Positions 16,858 to 25,854 of a stretch of 64,000 nt of DNA are shown in pieces (position 1 is the first letter of the stretch; every line of letters begins with the position of its first letter). A model generated the notes under the pieces. It worked only from the letters and a program-made list of their open reading frames with translations, was not told where the DNA came from and did not search any database. The stretch covers positions 104,610-168,609 of the forward strand of contig NZ_BBMP01000011.1 of the NCBI RefSeq assembly GCF_000755245.1, given 5' to 3'. Both the position numbers and the translations under genes were made by a program. The DNA is from Halococcus sediminicola. GTDB lineage: Archaea > Halobacteriota > Halobacteria > Halobacteriales > Halococcaceae.

Positions 16858-16968
16858 GCGAACGGCTGGATCCCGCGACGGTTAAAACCCCCCACAAGCG
16901 GGATGACGACCCGTCCACCGTCGGGGTCGTTTCAAAGCCTTTGTAACGGCTGCCCGCCCAGAGACGAT

Positions 16969-18123
16969 ATGACCGAAACCGTCGTCGTCCTCGGCGCTGG
17001 CTATGCTGGTGCCGGCGCGATCATGAGTCTCGAAGACGCCCTCGGCGAGGGCACCGACCTCGTCTGGGTCTCCGACAACGACTACCACCTCGTGCTCCAC
17101 GAGGCCCATCGCTGCATCCGCGACCCGAATGTCCAGCAGGACGTCACGATACCCGTCGAGGCGATCAAATCGCCGAGTACCCGCTTCATCGAGGGCGAAG
17201 TCACCGGTCTCGACTGTGACGAGCGCGAGATCTCCCTGGGAGACGGCTCGACGGTAGCCTACGACTACGCGCTCGTCACGCTCGGTTCGCAAACTGCCTA
17301 CTACGGCATCGACGGGCTGAAAGAGCACTCGCTCACCCTCAAGGGTCTCGACGACGCCTTCGAGATCCACGACCAGATAAAGGAAGCCGCCCGCGACGCG
17401 ACCGACGACGATCCCGCACGGGTCGTCGTCGGCGGTGCCGGTCTCTCCGGGATCCAGACCGCCGGCGAGGTCGCGGAGTTCCGCGACATGCACCACGCAC
17501 CGATCGAGATCACGCTCGTCGAAGCGCTCGAAGAGATATTCCCGGGCAACGACCCCGAACTACAGGGTGCGCTCAGAAAGCGCCTGCTGGAGCGTGACGT
17601 CGAGATCTCGACCGACGATCCCATCACCGAAGCCGACGAAGAGGAGATCCACTTCCAGTCCGACGAGTCGCTCGCCCACGACGTGTTCGTCTGGACCGGG
17701 GGCATCACGGGCCGGGAGGCGATGAGCGACGCAAACTTGGAGAACGAACACAACCGAGTGAACGCCGACGCGACCTTCGAGACGAGCGACGATCGGGTGT
17801 TCGCGCTGGGCGATTCGGCCATCGTCGACCAGCCGGGAGGACCCTGCCCGCCGACCGCACAGGCCGCCTGGCAGGCCGCAGAAGTCGCCGGCGAGAACGT
17901 CGCCCGCGCGCTCCACGGCCAGCCCCTCGCCGAGTGGACCCACGAGGACAAGGGTACGGTGGTGTCGGTCGGCGACAAGGCCGTCGCCCACGACGTCGTC
18001 GGCGTCCCGGTCAACACCTTCGGCGGCCCGGCGGCGGAGTTCCTGAAGAAGGCTATCGCCGCGCGCTGGATCCGTGACGTCGGCGGGACGACACGGGCGG
18101 CGCGCGCGTGGTCGGACCTCTGA
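16969..18123 (+). CDS. Type II NADH dehydrogenase-like FAD oxidoreductase
   Basis: A 384-residue two-dinucleotide-binding flavoprotein. The FAD fold begins VVVLGAGYAGAGA (G9-A-G11-Y-A-G14), the NAD fold is VVVGGAGLSGIQTA near residue 150, and the second FAD motif is DRVFALGDSAIV. These are in the order seen in Ndh-2 and sulfide:quinone reductase. The redox cysteines of sulfide:quinone reductase are not at the expected places, so NADH dehydrogenase or a related quinone reductase is preferred. The start ATG gives the usual TETVVVLG beginning; the long open frame further left is a shadow of the opposite-strand DHH gene. It is likely peripheral on the membrane. Confidence 0.87.
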   Translation: MTETVVVLGAGYAGAGAIMSLEDALGEGTDLVWVSDNDYHLVLHEAHRCIRDPNVQQDVTIPVEAIKSPSTRFIEGEVTGLDCDEREISLGDGSTVAYDYALVTLGSQTAYYGIDGLKEHSLTLKGLDDAFEIHDQIKEAARDATDDDPARVVVGGAGLSGIQTAGEVAEFRDMHHAPIEITLVEALEEIFPGNDPELQGALRKRLLERDVEISTDDPITEADEEEIHFQSDESLAHDVFVWTGGITGREAMSDANLENEHNRVNADATFETSDDRVFALGDSAIVDQPGGPCPPTAQAAWQAAEVAGENVARALHGQPLAEWTHEDKGTVVSVGDKAVAHDVVGVPVNTFGGPAAEFLKKAIAARWIRDVGGTTRAARAWSDL

Positions 18124-18178
18124 GAGCGCCTTCGACAGGACCTACGGGTTTTTCCGCGCTCGGCACCCACCGTCGAGC

Positions 18179-18871
18179 ATGCGCGTCGCGCTGCTGTCGG
18201 TCGGTGACGAACTGCTGGCCGGCGACACGGTGAACACCAACGCCACGTGGCTCGGCACGCGTCTCACCGAACGGGGCGCGGACGTCGAGCGCGCGGTCGT
18301 CGTCCCCGACCGTATCGACGAGATCGCCGCCACCATCTCGACCCTCCACGACCGCTACGACGCCGTGCTCGTGACTGGGGGTCTCGGTCCGACCCACGAC
18401 GATTTGACGATGGACGCCGTCGCGCGGGCGTTCGACCGCGACCTCGAAGAAAGCGACGAGGCGGTCGAGTGGCTCGAAGCACACGGTGGCTACGAGCGCG
18501 ACGACCTCGCGGCCGGCACGACCGATCTCCCGAGCGGGGCGCGTGTCCTCCACAACGAGGCGGGCGTCGCGCCTGGCTGCGTCGTCGAAGGGGTGTATGT
18601 GTTCCCGGGTGTGCCAGACGAGATGAAGGCGATGTTCGAATCGGTTGCCGAGGAGTTTTCAGGGACTGTCAACACCGTCGAGTTCGTCTACGCCGACGAA
18701 CCCGAGAGCGCACTGCTCGACAGAATAAAAGAAGTCCGCGAGCGCTTCGACGTTTCTGTGGGGAGCTATCCCGGCGAGCACGTCCGTCTCAAGGTCCAGA
18801 GCGCGGAGCAAGAGGAGGTCGCGGCGGCGGCCGACTGGCTCAGAGAGCACGTCACGCTCGTCGAGGAGTAG
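18179..18871 (+). CDS. MoCF/CinA-type molybdopterin-binding domain protein
   Basis: A 230-residue protein made almost only of the MoaB/MogA-like domain: MRVALLSVGDELLAGD at the start and VTGGLGPTHDD at 66-75 are the family signatures. The C-terminal CinA amidohydrolase domain (nicotinamide-nucleotide deamidase) is absent, so the bacterial CinA activity on NMN should not be assumed. Archaeal members of this length are usually annotated 'competence/damage-inducible protein A' and their function is not known; the fold binds a pterin or nucleotide. It lies 55 bases after the flavoprotein gene on the same strand and is probably cotranscribed. Confidence 0.85.
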   Translation: MRVALLSVGDELLAGDTVNTNATWLGTRLTERGADVERAVVVPDRIDEIAATISTLHDRYDAVLVTGGLGPTHDDLTMDAVARAFDRDLEESDEAVEWLEAHGGYERDDLAAGTTDLPSGARVLHNEAGVAPGCVVEGVYVFPGVPDEMKAMFESVAEEFSGTVNTVEFVYADEPESALLDRIKEVRERFDVSVGSYPGEHVRLKVQSAEQEEVAAAADWLREHVTLVEE

Positions 18872-18994
18872 TCAGCGGTAGAGATACGCCCACCACACGG
18901 CGACGATGGCTAGTCCCGCGACGGTGACGGCGATACCGGCTCCGTTGATGATGCCCGTCTGCACGCCCTCCTGGAGGAGAACACCCGTGTCCAT
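18872..18994 (-). CDS. 40-residue single-helix membrane micro-protein
   Basis: The minus strand between the MoCF-domain gene and the NAD kinase encodes MDTGVLLQEGVQTG, then a hydrophobic helix (GIAVTVAGLAIVAVWWAYLY) and a terminal Arg. The stop codon begins at the base directly after the stop of the convergent upstream gene, and the frame fills most of the 198-base gap. The amphipathic start, one membrane span and positive end are what a small membrane protein should look like. I do not recognise a family. Being divergent from the NAD kinase, it could share the promoter region 18995-19069. Confidence 0.6.
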   Translation of the reverse strand: MDTGVLLQEGVQTGIINGAGIAVTVAGLAIVAVWWAYLYR

Positions 18995-19069
18995 ACGCGC
19001 CCTTGCCCGCCCGCCCCTTTAGGTCGTTCGAGTCGGACGGCTTTTGCCGGTGATAGTCGTACGGGAGAT

Positions 19070-20143
19070 ATGCGACGCCTCGGCTTCGTGGTGAATCCCA
19101 TCGCCGGGATGGGCGGTCGCGTCGGACTGAAGGGTACCGATGGGAAGGTCACCGAGGCGCGCGAACGCGGGGCGGAACCGCGCGCACCCGAGCGCGCCCG
19201 CGAGGCACTCGAATCGCTGACCACCCACGAGGACGTCGAACTGCTCGCCGCGGGCGGCGCGATGGGCGAATCGGTCGCCACCGCGGTCGGTTTCGAGTGC
19301 GAGGTCGTCACCCATCCCTCCGAAGAGACGAGCGCCGAAGACACCCGCGACGCTGTTCGCGCGTTCGCGGAGGCGGGCGTCGACCTCGTGCTGTTCGTCG
19401 GTGGCGACGGCACCGCGGTCGACGTCGCCGAAACGCTCGCCGAACACGGTGAGGAGATACCGATATTGGGCGTGCCGGCCGGCGTGAAGATTTATTCCTC
19501 CGTCTTCGCGGTCTCGCCGCGCGCGGCCGGCCACATTGCGGCGACCTTCGAGCGCACCGCAACCCGCGAGGTCAACGACATCGACGAGGACGCCTACCGC
19601 TCGGGCGAGGTCCATACGGAGCTGAAGGCGCTCGCGGCGGTTCCCGTCGCCGAGGAGGTCCAATCGAGCAAGCAGCTCTCGGGCGGGAACGTCGAAACGC
19701 TCGCCGCGGGCGTCGCCGCCGACGCCGAGGCGGGCGTGACGTACGTGCTCGGACCCGGAAGCACGCTCGGCGCGATAAAACGCGAACTCGGGTTCGATGG
19801 CACACCACTCGGCGTCGACGTCTGGCGCGCTACGGACGAGGGTGGCGAACTGCTCGTCCGCGACGGCAGCGCCGACGAGATCGACGAGAGTCTCGGTGAG
19901 CACAACGTCGTGATGGTCTCGCCCATCGGCGGACAGGGGTTCGTCTTCGGGCGGGGCAACCAACAGATTTCCCCAGCCGTTCTCCGGGAAAGCGAAGTCG
20001 AAATCGTCGCCTCGCGGGCCAAACTCGACGATATCGGCGTGTTGCGAGTGGATACCGGCGACTCAGCCCTCGACGAGGACCTCCGTGGCTGGCGGCAGGT
20101 GCGCATCGGTCGCGTCGAGCGGCGGCTGCTGAAGGTCGTCTGA
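19070..20143 (+). CDS. ATP-NAD kinase family protein
   Basis: A 357-residue cytosolic kinase. The opening MRRLGFVVNPIAGMGG and the nucleotide motif GGDGT at 111-115 define the NAD kinase/diacylglycerol kinase superfamily, and the middle part (GVPAGVKIYSSVFAVSP) plus the long C-terminal domain (YVLGPGSTLGAIKRELG) place it in the archaeal ATP-NAD kinase branch, longer than classic NadK (about 270-290). It would phosphorylate NAD to NADP, although members of this branch can act on other substrates. It has its own 75-base upstream region. The conserved VSPIGGQGFVFGRGNQQISP near the end is typical of the branch. Confidence 0.88.
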   Translation: MRRLGFVVNPIAGMGGRVGLKGTDGKVTEARERGAEPRAPERAREALESLTTHEDVELLAAGGAMGESVATAVGFECEVVTHPSEETSAEDTRDAVRAFAEAGVDLVLFVGGDGTAVDVAETLAEHGEEIPILGVPAGVKIYSSVFAVSPRAAGHIAATFERTATREVNDIDEDAYRSGEVHTELKALAAVPVAEEVQSSKQLSGGNVETLAAGVAADAEAGVTYVLGPGSTLGAIKRELGFDGTPLGVDVWRATDEGGELLVRDGSADEIDESLGEHNVVMVSPIGGQGFVFGRGNQQISPAVLRESEVEIVASRAKLDDIGVLRVDTGDSALDEDLRGWRQVRIGRVERRLLKVV

Positions 20144-20221
20144 CTCCGTCGCTAGTAGAAGGGGGAGGTACTTTAGTGGCGTATAGTGAAGATTAAGGCA
20201 ACAGGGGGTCTCCGTGCCCGC

Positions 20222-21256
20222 ATGGTCGAAACGCGAAAGGTCCAGCGGCTCGGTCCCTCGACGCTGGCGATGACGCTGCCCGCCGAGTGGGCGCGCGCAC
20301 ACGGCGTCGAGAAGGGCGACGAGGTGTCGCTGCGCTCGGGCGGGAAGGGTACTCTCACAGTGCTGCCCGAATCCGCTCAGACCGAGGAGTCACGGGCGAC
20401 CATCCACGCCGCAAACATGGACGCGAGCGTGCTCGAACGCGCCATCGTCGCCCAGTACGTCCTCGGCCGTCGGGTCATCCACGTCGAGGTCGACGAGGGG
20501 ACGCTCGACTCCTCGCACATCAACGCCGTCTACAACGCCGAAACCCAGTTGATGGGCCTCGGCGTCATCGAAGAAACTCCGGAGCGGATCGCCATCCGGT
20601 GTTCGGTCGATCCGGAGGACTTCACGCTCGACAACCTGCTCGAACGGCTCGAATCGACGGGTTCGACGATGCGCGACGAGGCGATGAAGGCGCTCGCGCT
20701 CGGCAACCCCGACTTCGCCGAGCGGGCGCTGAATCGCGAACGACAGGCGAACAAGATCTTCGTCCTCCTTCTGCGGCTGATCTTCACGGCCTACCAGAAC
20801 CCCACCCTCGCGCGGGCGGTGGGTCTCGACGACGGCTTCCCGCTCATCGGCTACCGCTCGATCGCCAAGAACCTCGAACTCACCGCCGACAACGCCGAAG
20901 ACATCGCCACGATCGCCATGGAGTCGCCGGGTCACACCCTCGACGTCGACGACGCGACGATGCGACGCATCAGGGAGTTCACCGACGCCGTCGACGAGAT
21001 CTCCGAACTCGCGGTGCGGGCCGCCGTCGAGCGAGATTTCGGGATGACCGTCGAGGTGCGCGAGCGCTTCGCCGAGATCAACGACCGCGAGAGCGAGATC
21101 CTCGACGACCTGCCCGAGATGGGCAACGAGGCGCTGTTGCGGGTGCGCGAAGTGCTCGTCAGCCTCGCTCAAACGGCTCAGTACGCCGTCCGCAACGCCG
21201 AAATCGCCACGAACCTCGCGCTCAACGAGGAGTCGGTTCACACGACCATCACGTAG
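20222..21256 (+). CDS. PhoU-domain regulator with N-terminal AbrB/SpoVT-like domain
   Basis: A 344-residue cytosolic protein. Residues 1-45 (RKVQRLGPSTLAMTLPAEWA, then GDEVSLRSGGKGTLTV) form an AbrB-like swapped-hairpin DNA-binding domain; residues 110-335 are two helical PhoU repeats. The ATG chosen starts right before RKVQRLG; the open frame begins 12 codons earlier without homology. Such fusions are common in haloarchaea and are thought to regulate phosphate or other ion uptake, but no Pst transporter is nearby, so the target is unknown. An AT-rich TACTTTAG element 45-50 bases upstream may be the TATA box. Confidence 0.88.
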   Translation: MVETRKVQRLGPSTLAMTLPAEWARAHGVEKGDEVSLRSGGKGTLTVLPESAQTEESRATIHAANMDASVLERAIVAQYVLGRRVIHVEVDEGTLDSSHINAVYNAETQLMGLGVIEETPERIAIRCSVDPEDFTLDNLLERLESTGSTMRDEAMKALALGNPDFAERALNRERQANKIFVLLLRLIFTAYQNPTLARAVGLDDGFPLIGYRSIAKNLELTADNAEDIATIAMESPGHTLDVDDATMRRIREFTDAVDEISELAVRAAVERDFGMTVEVRERFAEINDRESEILDDLPEMGNEALLRVREVLVSLAQTAQYAVRNAEIATNLALNEESVHTTIT

Positions 21257-21318
21257 CCCGCCCCTATGTCCGATCGCGTCCCGTCATCGGTTTAGGCTCC
21301 CACCCCCTATCGCGACCG

Positions 21319-22245
21319 ATGGACGACAGCGTGCTCGACGCCATTGGGTCGCCGCTGGTGCGAGTGGATTCGCCGCCGGGAACGACCGTCGCCGCGAAGG
21401 TCGAATCGAAGAACCCGGGCGGATCGGCGAAGGACCGGCCCGCGAAGGCGATGGTCGAGGCCGCAGAGCACGAGGGGCTCCTCGAACCGGGCGCACACAT
21501 CGTGGAGCCGACCAGCGGCAACACGGGGATCGGACTCGCCGTGGTCGCGGCGGCGAAGGGCTACGACCTCACGGTCGTGATGCCCGCCTCGAAATCAGAG
21601 GAACGCAGGAACATCATGGCCGCCTACGGCGCGGACCTCGAACTCGTCGACGGGGAGATGGATAGCGCGAGAGAGCGCGCCGACGAGTTGGAAAGTCAGG
21701 GAATGGTCCAGCTCCGCCAGTTCGAGAACCCCGCGAACGCCCGCGCGCACTACGAGACGACCGCCGAGGAGATCCTGGAGCAGATCGACGGACGAAGCGT
21801 CGATGCGCTCGTCGCCGCGGTCGGTACCGGGGGAACGATCACCGGCATCGGCAGCCGGTTGCGCGAGGCGTTTCCCGAGATGGAGGTCGTGGCCGTCGAA
21901 CCCGACACCAACGCCGTGCTCTCGACCGGCGAGGCGGGTGCGGACGACTTCGAGGGGATGGGACCAGGCTTCGTGAGCGACGTTCTCGATACCGACCTGC
22001 TCGATACGATCGAAACGGTGAGTCTCGACGCCGCCGAGGACGAGTGTCGACGACTCGCCGAGGAGGAGGGGATTCTGGTGGGCCAATCGAGCGGCGCGTC
22101 AAACGTCGTCGCCCGCCGGGTCGCCGACCGCCTCGCTGACGATGTCAGTAGTGGCGATACGGTCGATACCGACGACCCGCTCGTCGTGACCGTCTTCTGG
22201 GACAGCGGCGAGCGCTACATGTCGACGGGAATGTTCGAGCGGTAA
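21319..22245 (+). CDS. Cysteine synthase (PLP-dependent beta-substituting enzyme)
   Basis: A 308-residue fold-type II PLP enzyme. K38 in NPGGSAKDRPA is the Schiff-base lysine, SGNTG (66-70) is the substrate loop and GTGGT (169-173) binds PLP phosphate. It lacks long extensions of cystathionine synthase, so O-acetylserine or O-phosphoserine sulfhydrylase activity is expected. With a CysD/PAPS-reductase-like gene 2.4 kb downstream and a possible serine kinase 6 kb upstream, phosphoserine is a plausible substrate, but the sequence alone does not decide. It starts 62 bases after the PhoU-like gene on the same strand. Confidence 0.9.
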   Translation: MDDSVLDAIGSPLVRVDSPPGTTVAAKVESKNPGGSAKDRPAKAMVEAAEHEGLLEPGAHIVEPTSGNTGIGLAVVAAAKGYDLTVVMPASKSEERRNIMAAYGADLELVDGEMDSARERADELESQGMVQLRQFENPANARAHYETTAEEILEQIDGRSVDALVAAVGTGGTITGIGSRLREAFPEMEVVAVEPDTNAVLSTGEAGADDFEGMGPGFVSDVLDTDLLDTIETVSLDAAEDECRRLAEEEGILVGQSSGASNVVARRVADRLADDVSSGDTVDTDDPLVVTVFWDSGERYMSTGMFER

Positions 22246-22338
22246 TCAGCCCGGACCTATCGGGTATATCGAAGGGAAACGGGTCCGATTCGCCGGTTTC
22301 CGAACGGCTTTTCGGCCGTCGACCCTTCGATTCGATGT

Positions 22339-23169
22339 ATGTCTCAAGAGCAGTTCAGTCCCGACAGCGTCGAGCGCGCGAACGGCATGCCGATGCTCGG
22401 TCTCGGCACGTGGGAGAACGAAGACCCCGAACAGTGCGTCGAGAGCGTCCGGAGCGCCCTCGAAACGGGCTATCGCCACGTCGACACCGCACAGGCCTAC
22501 GGCAACGAGGAGAGCGTCGGCGAGGGCATCGCACAGGCCGACGTCCCGCGCGAGGAAATCTTCCTCGCCACGAAGGTCTGGACGTCGAACCTGAACTACG
22601 ACGACGTGATTCACTCCACGACCGAGAGCCTCGACAAACTCGGCGTCGAGTCGGTGGACCTGCTCTACACCCACTGGCCGGCCGAGGAGTACGACCCCGA
22701 GGACACGCTGGCGGCCTTCGCCGAACTCAAAAGTCAGGGAAAAATCGACCGCATCGGCGTCTCGAACTTCGAGCCCGAACACCTCGACAAGGCTCGGGAA
22801 GTGCTCGACGAGCCGATCTTCGCCAATCAGGTCGAGTGTCATCCGTTGCTGCCCCAGCAGGAACTCCGCGAGTACTGCGACGACCACGACATCGAACTCG
22901 TCGCGTACTCGCCGCTCGCGCGCGGGAAGGTCTTCGAGATCGACGAACTCTCCGAAATCGCCGACAAACACGACGCCAGCGAGGCACAGGTCAGTCTCGC
23001 GTGGCTCCGCGCGAAGGGCGTCACCGTGATCCCGAAGGCCACGAGCGACGACCACATCGAAGACAACTGGGCCTCCCTTGGCGTCGACCTCGACGACGAG
23101 GACATCGAGACCATCGACGACATCGACGAGCGAGAACGGCAGGTCGACCCCGACTTCGCGCCGTGGTAA
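22339..23169 (+). CDS. Aldo/keto reductase
   Basis: A 276-residue NADPH-dependent carbonyl reductase with the full catalytic tetrad: D49, Y54 (VDTAQAYGNE), K79 (LATKVW) and H112 (YTHWP). RIGVSNFEPEHL and VIPKATS are the substrate and NADP-binding blocks. Length and the lack of the Fe-S or long loop regions fit the 2,5-diketo-gluconate reductase branch, but substrate cannot be assigned. A second, more distant family member is 1.2 kb away, with a small membrane protein between. Confidence 0.93.
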   Translation: MSQEQFSPDSVERANGMPMLGLGTWENEDPEQCVESVRSALETGYRHVDTAQAYGNEESVGEGIAQADVPREEIFLATKVWTSNLNYDDVIHSTTESLDKLGVESVDLLYTHWPAEEYDPEDTLAAFAELKSQGKIDRIGVSNFEPEHLDKAREVLDEPIFANQVECHPLLPQQELREYCDDHDIELVAYSPLARGKVFEIDELSEIADKHDASEAQVSLAWLRAKGVTVIPKATSDDHIEDNWASLGVDLDDEDIETIDDIDERERQVDPDFAPW

Positions 23170-23226
23170 GAACCGCTCGCGGCGACTGACCGGTTTACCA
23201 ACCCTTATTCTCACAGCACTCCGAGG

Positions 23227-23418
23227 ATGAGCATGGAGTTCGACCTCGGAAAGACGGTCGGGGCGTTCGTGGTGCTGTTCGCCATCATCGCCATCGGCAC
23301 GTTCATGAGTCCGATGGCGAGTAGCACCGTGATGATGGTGCTCGGCGGTCTGCTCGTCTTCGGCGTCCTCACACTGTTCATCGGCATCCAGCACGGCGAG
23401 TACCGCGCGATGCGATAG
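23227..23418 (+). CDS. Small two-helix membrane protein (DUF7333-like)
   Basis: A 63-residue protein with two hydrophobic helices (about 10-28 and 34-53) joined by SPMASSTV and ending in the polar GIQHGEYRAMR. The ending HGEYRA is the hallmark of a small haloarchaeal family that I recall as DUF7333. ATG at 23227 was used; the second ATG (23233) is equally possible. It is 57 bases after the aldo/keto reductase gene on the same strand. Function is unknown. Confidence 0.75.
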   Translation: MSMEFDLGKTVGAFVVLFAIIAIGTFMSPMASSTVMMVLGGLLVFGVLTLFIGIQHGEYRAMR

Positions 23419-23534
23419 CCGAACGGGCCAGCGGTCGCGGTCTTTGTATTGTCCACCAAGCCATCCTGATTCCGTGTTTTCCGTGCCAATAGAGTGCAAT
23501 AGAAGGTTATTAGGATCCCGCCCGGACCGACCCT

Positions 23535-24500
23535 ATGGAATACACGACCCTCGGCGACACGGGCATGGAGGTCAGTCGGATCTGTCTCGGCTGTATGGGC
23601 TTCGGCGGGGACGGCGGCGGCGAGATGTTCGACTGGACCGTCGACGAACCCGAAGCTACCGAGGTCATCGAGCGCGCCATCGACCTGGGTATCAACTTCT
23701 TCGATACCGCGAACATCTATTCGTACGGCGAGAGCGAAGAAATCCTCGGCAACGCGCTCGACGGATACGACCGCGACGAACAGGTCGTCGCCACCAAAGT
23801 CCACGGCCAGATGCGCGACGACGACCCCAATTCTGGAGGACTCTCCCGGAAGACCATCGAACAGGAACTCGACAACTCGCTCGACAGGCTGGGAATGGAC
23901 ACCATCGACCTCTACCAGATTCACCGCTGGGATTACGATACGCCCATCGACGAGACCCTCGGCGCGCTCGACGACGCGGTGCGCCGCGGCATGATCAGAT
24001 ACATTGGTGCAAGTTCGATGTGGGCCCGTCAGTTCGCCGACGCGCTCCATACGAGCGACAGGGAGAGCCTCGAACGGTTCGTGACGATGCAAAATCATTA
24101 TAATTTTGTCTATCGCGAGGAAGAACGCGAGATGCTGCCGCTCACAGACGAGGAAGGCGTCGGCGTCATCCCGTGGAGTCCGCTGGCGGGTGGCTATCTC
24201 GCCCGCCCGCACGACCAGAGCGACGCGATGCGCGAGATGACCGCCGAGCGCTACGGCTCGCCCCAGAGCGAGGAGATCAACGAGCGCACCCAAGAAATCG
24301 CCGACGAAAAGGGCGTCTCGATGGCCCAGATCGGTCTCGCGTGGCTACTCCACAAAGACGTCACCGCGCCGATATACGGCACGACGAGCGTCGAGCACTT
24401 GGAGGATGCCGTCGAGGCGCTCGACATCGACCTTTCGGACAGCGACATGGAGTACCTCGAAGAGCCCTACGAACCGATGGCCGTGCTCGGCCACGAGTAG
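23535..24500 (+). CDS. Aldo/keto reductase, YajO/perakine-reductase-like branch
   Basis: A 321-residue NADPH-dependent reductase. The tetrad is D57, Y62 (FFDTANIYSYGESE), K88 (VATKVH) and H130 (YQIHRWD). The long form with HRWDYDTPIDETLGALDD and the C-terminal AQIGLAWLLHKDVTAPIYGT matches the larger branch of the family that acts on aldehydes or sugars. It has its own promoter region: an AT-rich GGTTATTAGG is 20-30 bases before the ATG. The substrate is unknown. Confidence 0.93.
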   Translation: MEYTTLGDTGMEVSRICLGCMGFGGDGGGEMFDWTVDEPEATEVIERAIDLGINFFDTANIYSYGESEEILGNALDGYDRDEQVVATKVHGQMRDDDPNSGGLSRKTIEQELDNSLDRLGMDTIDLYQIHRWDYDTPIDETLGALDDAVRRGMIRYIGASSMWARQFADALHTSDRESLERFVTMQNHYNFVYREEEREMLPLTDEEGVGVIPWSPLAGGYLARPHDQSDAMREMTAERYGSPQSEEINERTQEIADEKGVSMAQIGLAWLLHKDVTAPIYGTTSVEHLEDAVEALDIDLSDSDMEYLEEPYEPMAVLGHE

Positions 24501-24606
24501 CGACCCCGACTCGAACGCCAAAACGACACGCTCGCCGTGTCGCCGGTTCACACGGCGGCGTGAAGTCACAAACTCTTTTAGCCCGCTAATTATATCTCAT
24601 TACGCC

Positions 24607-25578
24607 ATGTCAGCTCAGTTCCCCGAGTACCTCAACGTCGATTACGACGACGGCGAGGGCGATGATCCCGAAGACTACCCGACCATCGAGGACAAAATCG
24701 AGAAGGCCATCGCCGTCACCAAGCAGGGTCTCGAACAGTACGACAACCCCGCGGTGATGTGGACCGGCGGTAAGGACTCGACGCTCGTGCTCTACTTCAT
24801 CAAGGAAGTCGCCGAGCGCTTCGACCTCGAAACCCCGCCCGCCATCTTCATCGACCACTACCAGCACTTCGACGAGATCCACGACTTCGTCGAGAAATGG
24901 GCCGACGAGTGGGACCTCGACGTGCGCTACGCGCGCAACGAGGACATCGGTAGCTACGTCGACGAACACGGTCTCGAACCGGGCGACGACATCGACATCA
25001 ACGATCTCTCGGAGCACAACCAACACCACGTCCGGAACATCCTCGAATACGAGGAGGACACATTCCCGTTCCTGCTCGACACCTACGTCGGCAACCACCT
25101 GCTCAAGACGGTGGCGCTCAACGACGCCCTCGAAGAGTACGACGTCGACGGCATTCTCTCGGGGATTCGCTGGGACGAACAGGAAGCGCGCGCCAACGAG
25201 ACGTTCTTCAGCCCGCGCCACGACCCCGACATCTACCCGCCCCACGACCGCGTCCAGCCGATCCTCCAGTTCGAGGAGCGCGACGTCTGGGACGCCTTCT
25301 GGAACTTCGTCGTGCCCGAGACCGTCGAGAACTTCCCCGACGAGGGCTACGTGCCACAGAGCGCCGACGACCTTCCCGAGGGTGTTTCTCACGAGGATAT
25401 CCCCATCAGCCCGAAGTACTTCGCCGGCTTCCGCTCGCTGGGTAGCGAGATAAGTACGGAAAAGTCCGACGAGGAACCCGCATGGCTGCAGGACCTCGAA
25501 GGCACGACCGAGCGCGCGGGCCGCGCCCAGGACAAAGAAGACCTGATGGAGCGCCTGCGCGACCTCGGCTACATGTAG
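24607..25578 (+). CDS. PAPS-reductase family protein, CysD-like
   Basis: A 323-residue N-type ATP pyrophosphatase. The PP-loop WTGGKDST lies at 52-59, and ILSGIRWDEQEARANETFFSPRHD corresponds to the CysD block that follows the loop in sulfate adenylyltransferase subunit 2. The CysN GTPase subunit is not adjacent and reductase cysteines are absent, so either sulfate activation with a distant partner or another PP-loop chemistry is possible. The ATG was chosen because a TATA-like CTTTTAG lies about 28 bases before it, as in leaderless genes; the longer frame overlaps the previous gene. A perfect hairpin GTAGCA-CTTT-TGCTAC spans its stop codon. Confidence 0.82.
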   Translation: MSAQFPEYLNVDYDDGEGDDPEDYPTIEDKIEKAIAVTKQGLEQYDNPAVMWTGGKDSTLVLYFIKEVAERFDLETPPAIFIDHYQHFDEIHDFVEKWADEWDLDVRYARNEDIGSYVDEHGLEPGDDIDINDLSEHNQHHVRNILEYEEDTFPFLLDTYVGNHLLKTVALNDALEEYDVDGILSGIRWDEQEARANETFFSPRHDPDIYPPHDRVQPILQFEERDVWDAFWNFVVPETVENFPDEGYVPQSADDLPEGVSHEDIPISPKYFAGFRSLGSEISTEKSDEEPAWLQDLEGTTERAGRAQDKEDLMERLRDLGYM

Positions 25579-25854
25579 CACTTTTGCTACGCTCGCGGCC
25601 TTCGGCCGCTCACTCGCAAAACCTGCACTAAAAGCCTCGTCGTTCCCTGCGGTCACTCCTCGGCCCGCTCGCTCGTTTCACTCGCTCGCGGTCTGACGAC
25701 TTCGCTTCCCGCACCCGCACAGCACCGCAGAAGCCCTCACTCACTTCGTTCGCTCGCCCTTCATCCGCCAGGAACCGCCCCACAACCGCGCAGCGACCGC
25801 GACCGCACCGCTCGGCGGCCGATGGCCGCTCCGCCGACCGCCACTGCCGGCCGC
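25575..25854. repeat. Intergenic spacer with short hairpins after the CysD-like gene
   Basis: No gene is seen in this 276-base gap. It begins with the hairpin GTAGCA-CTTT-TGCTAC (25575-25590), followed by GCGGCC-TTC-GGCCGC (25595-25609), a six-base stem with a three-base loop. The remainder repeats the words CTCGC, GCTCG and CTTCG many times in both orientations. Both flanking genes converge here, so the first hairpin with its T-run could help end transcription, but archaeal termination does not need hairpins and the role is open. Confidence 0.6.

Noticed and set aside
15301..16968. A very long plus-strand open frame before the NADH dehydrogenase-like gene
   Set aside because: It is the antisense of the DHH phosphoesterase gene, whose motifs are complete; the frame only continues by chance because of GC-rich codon structure. 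The real protein starts at 16969 with the FAD-binding strand.
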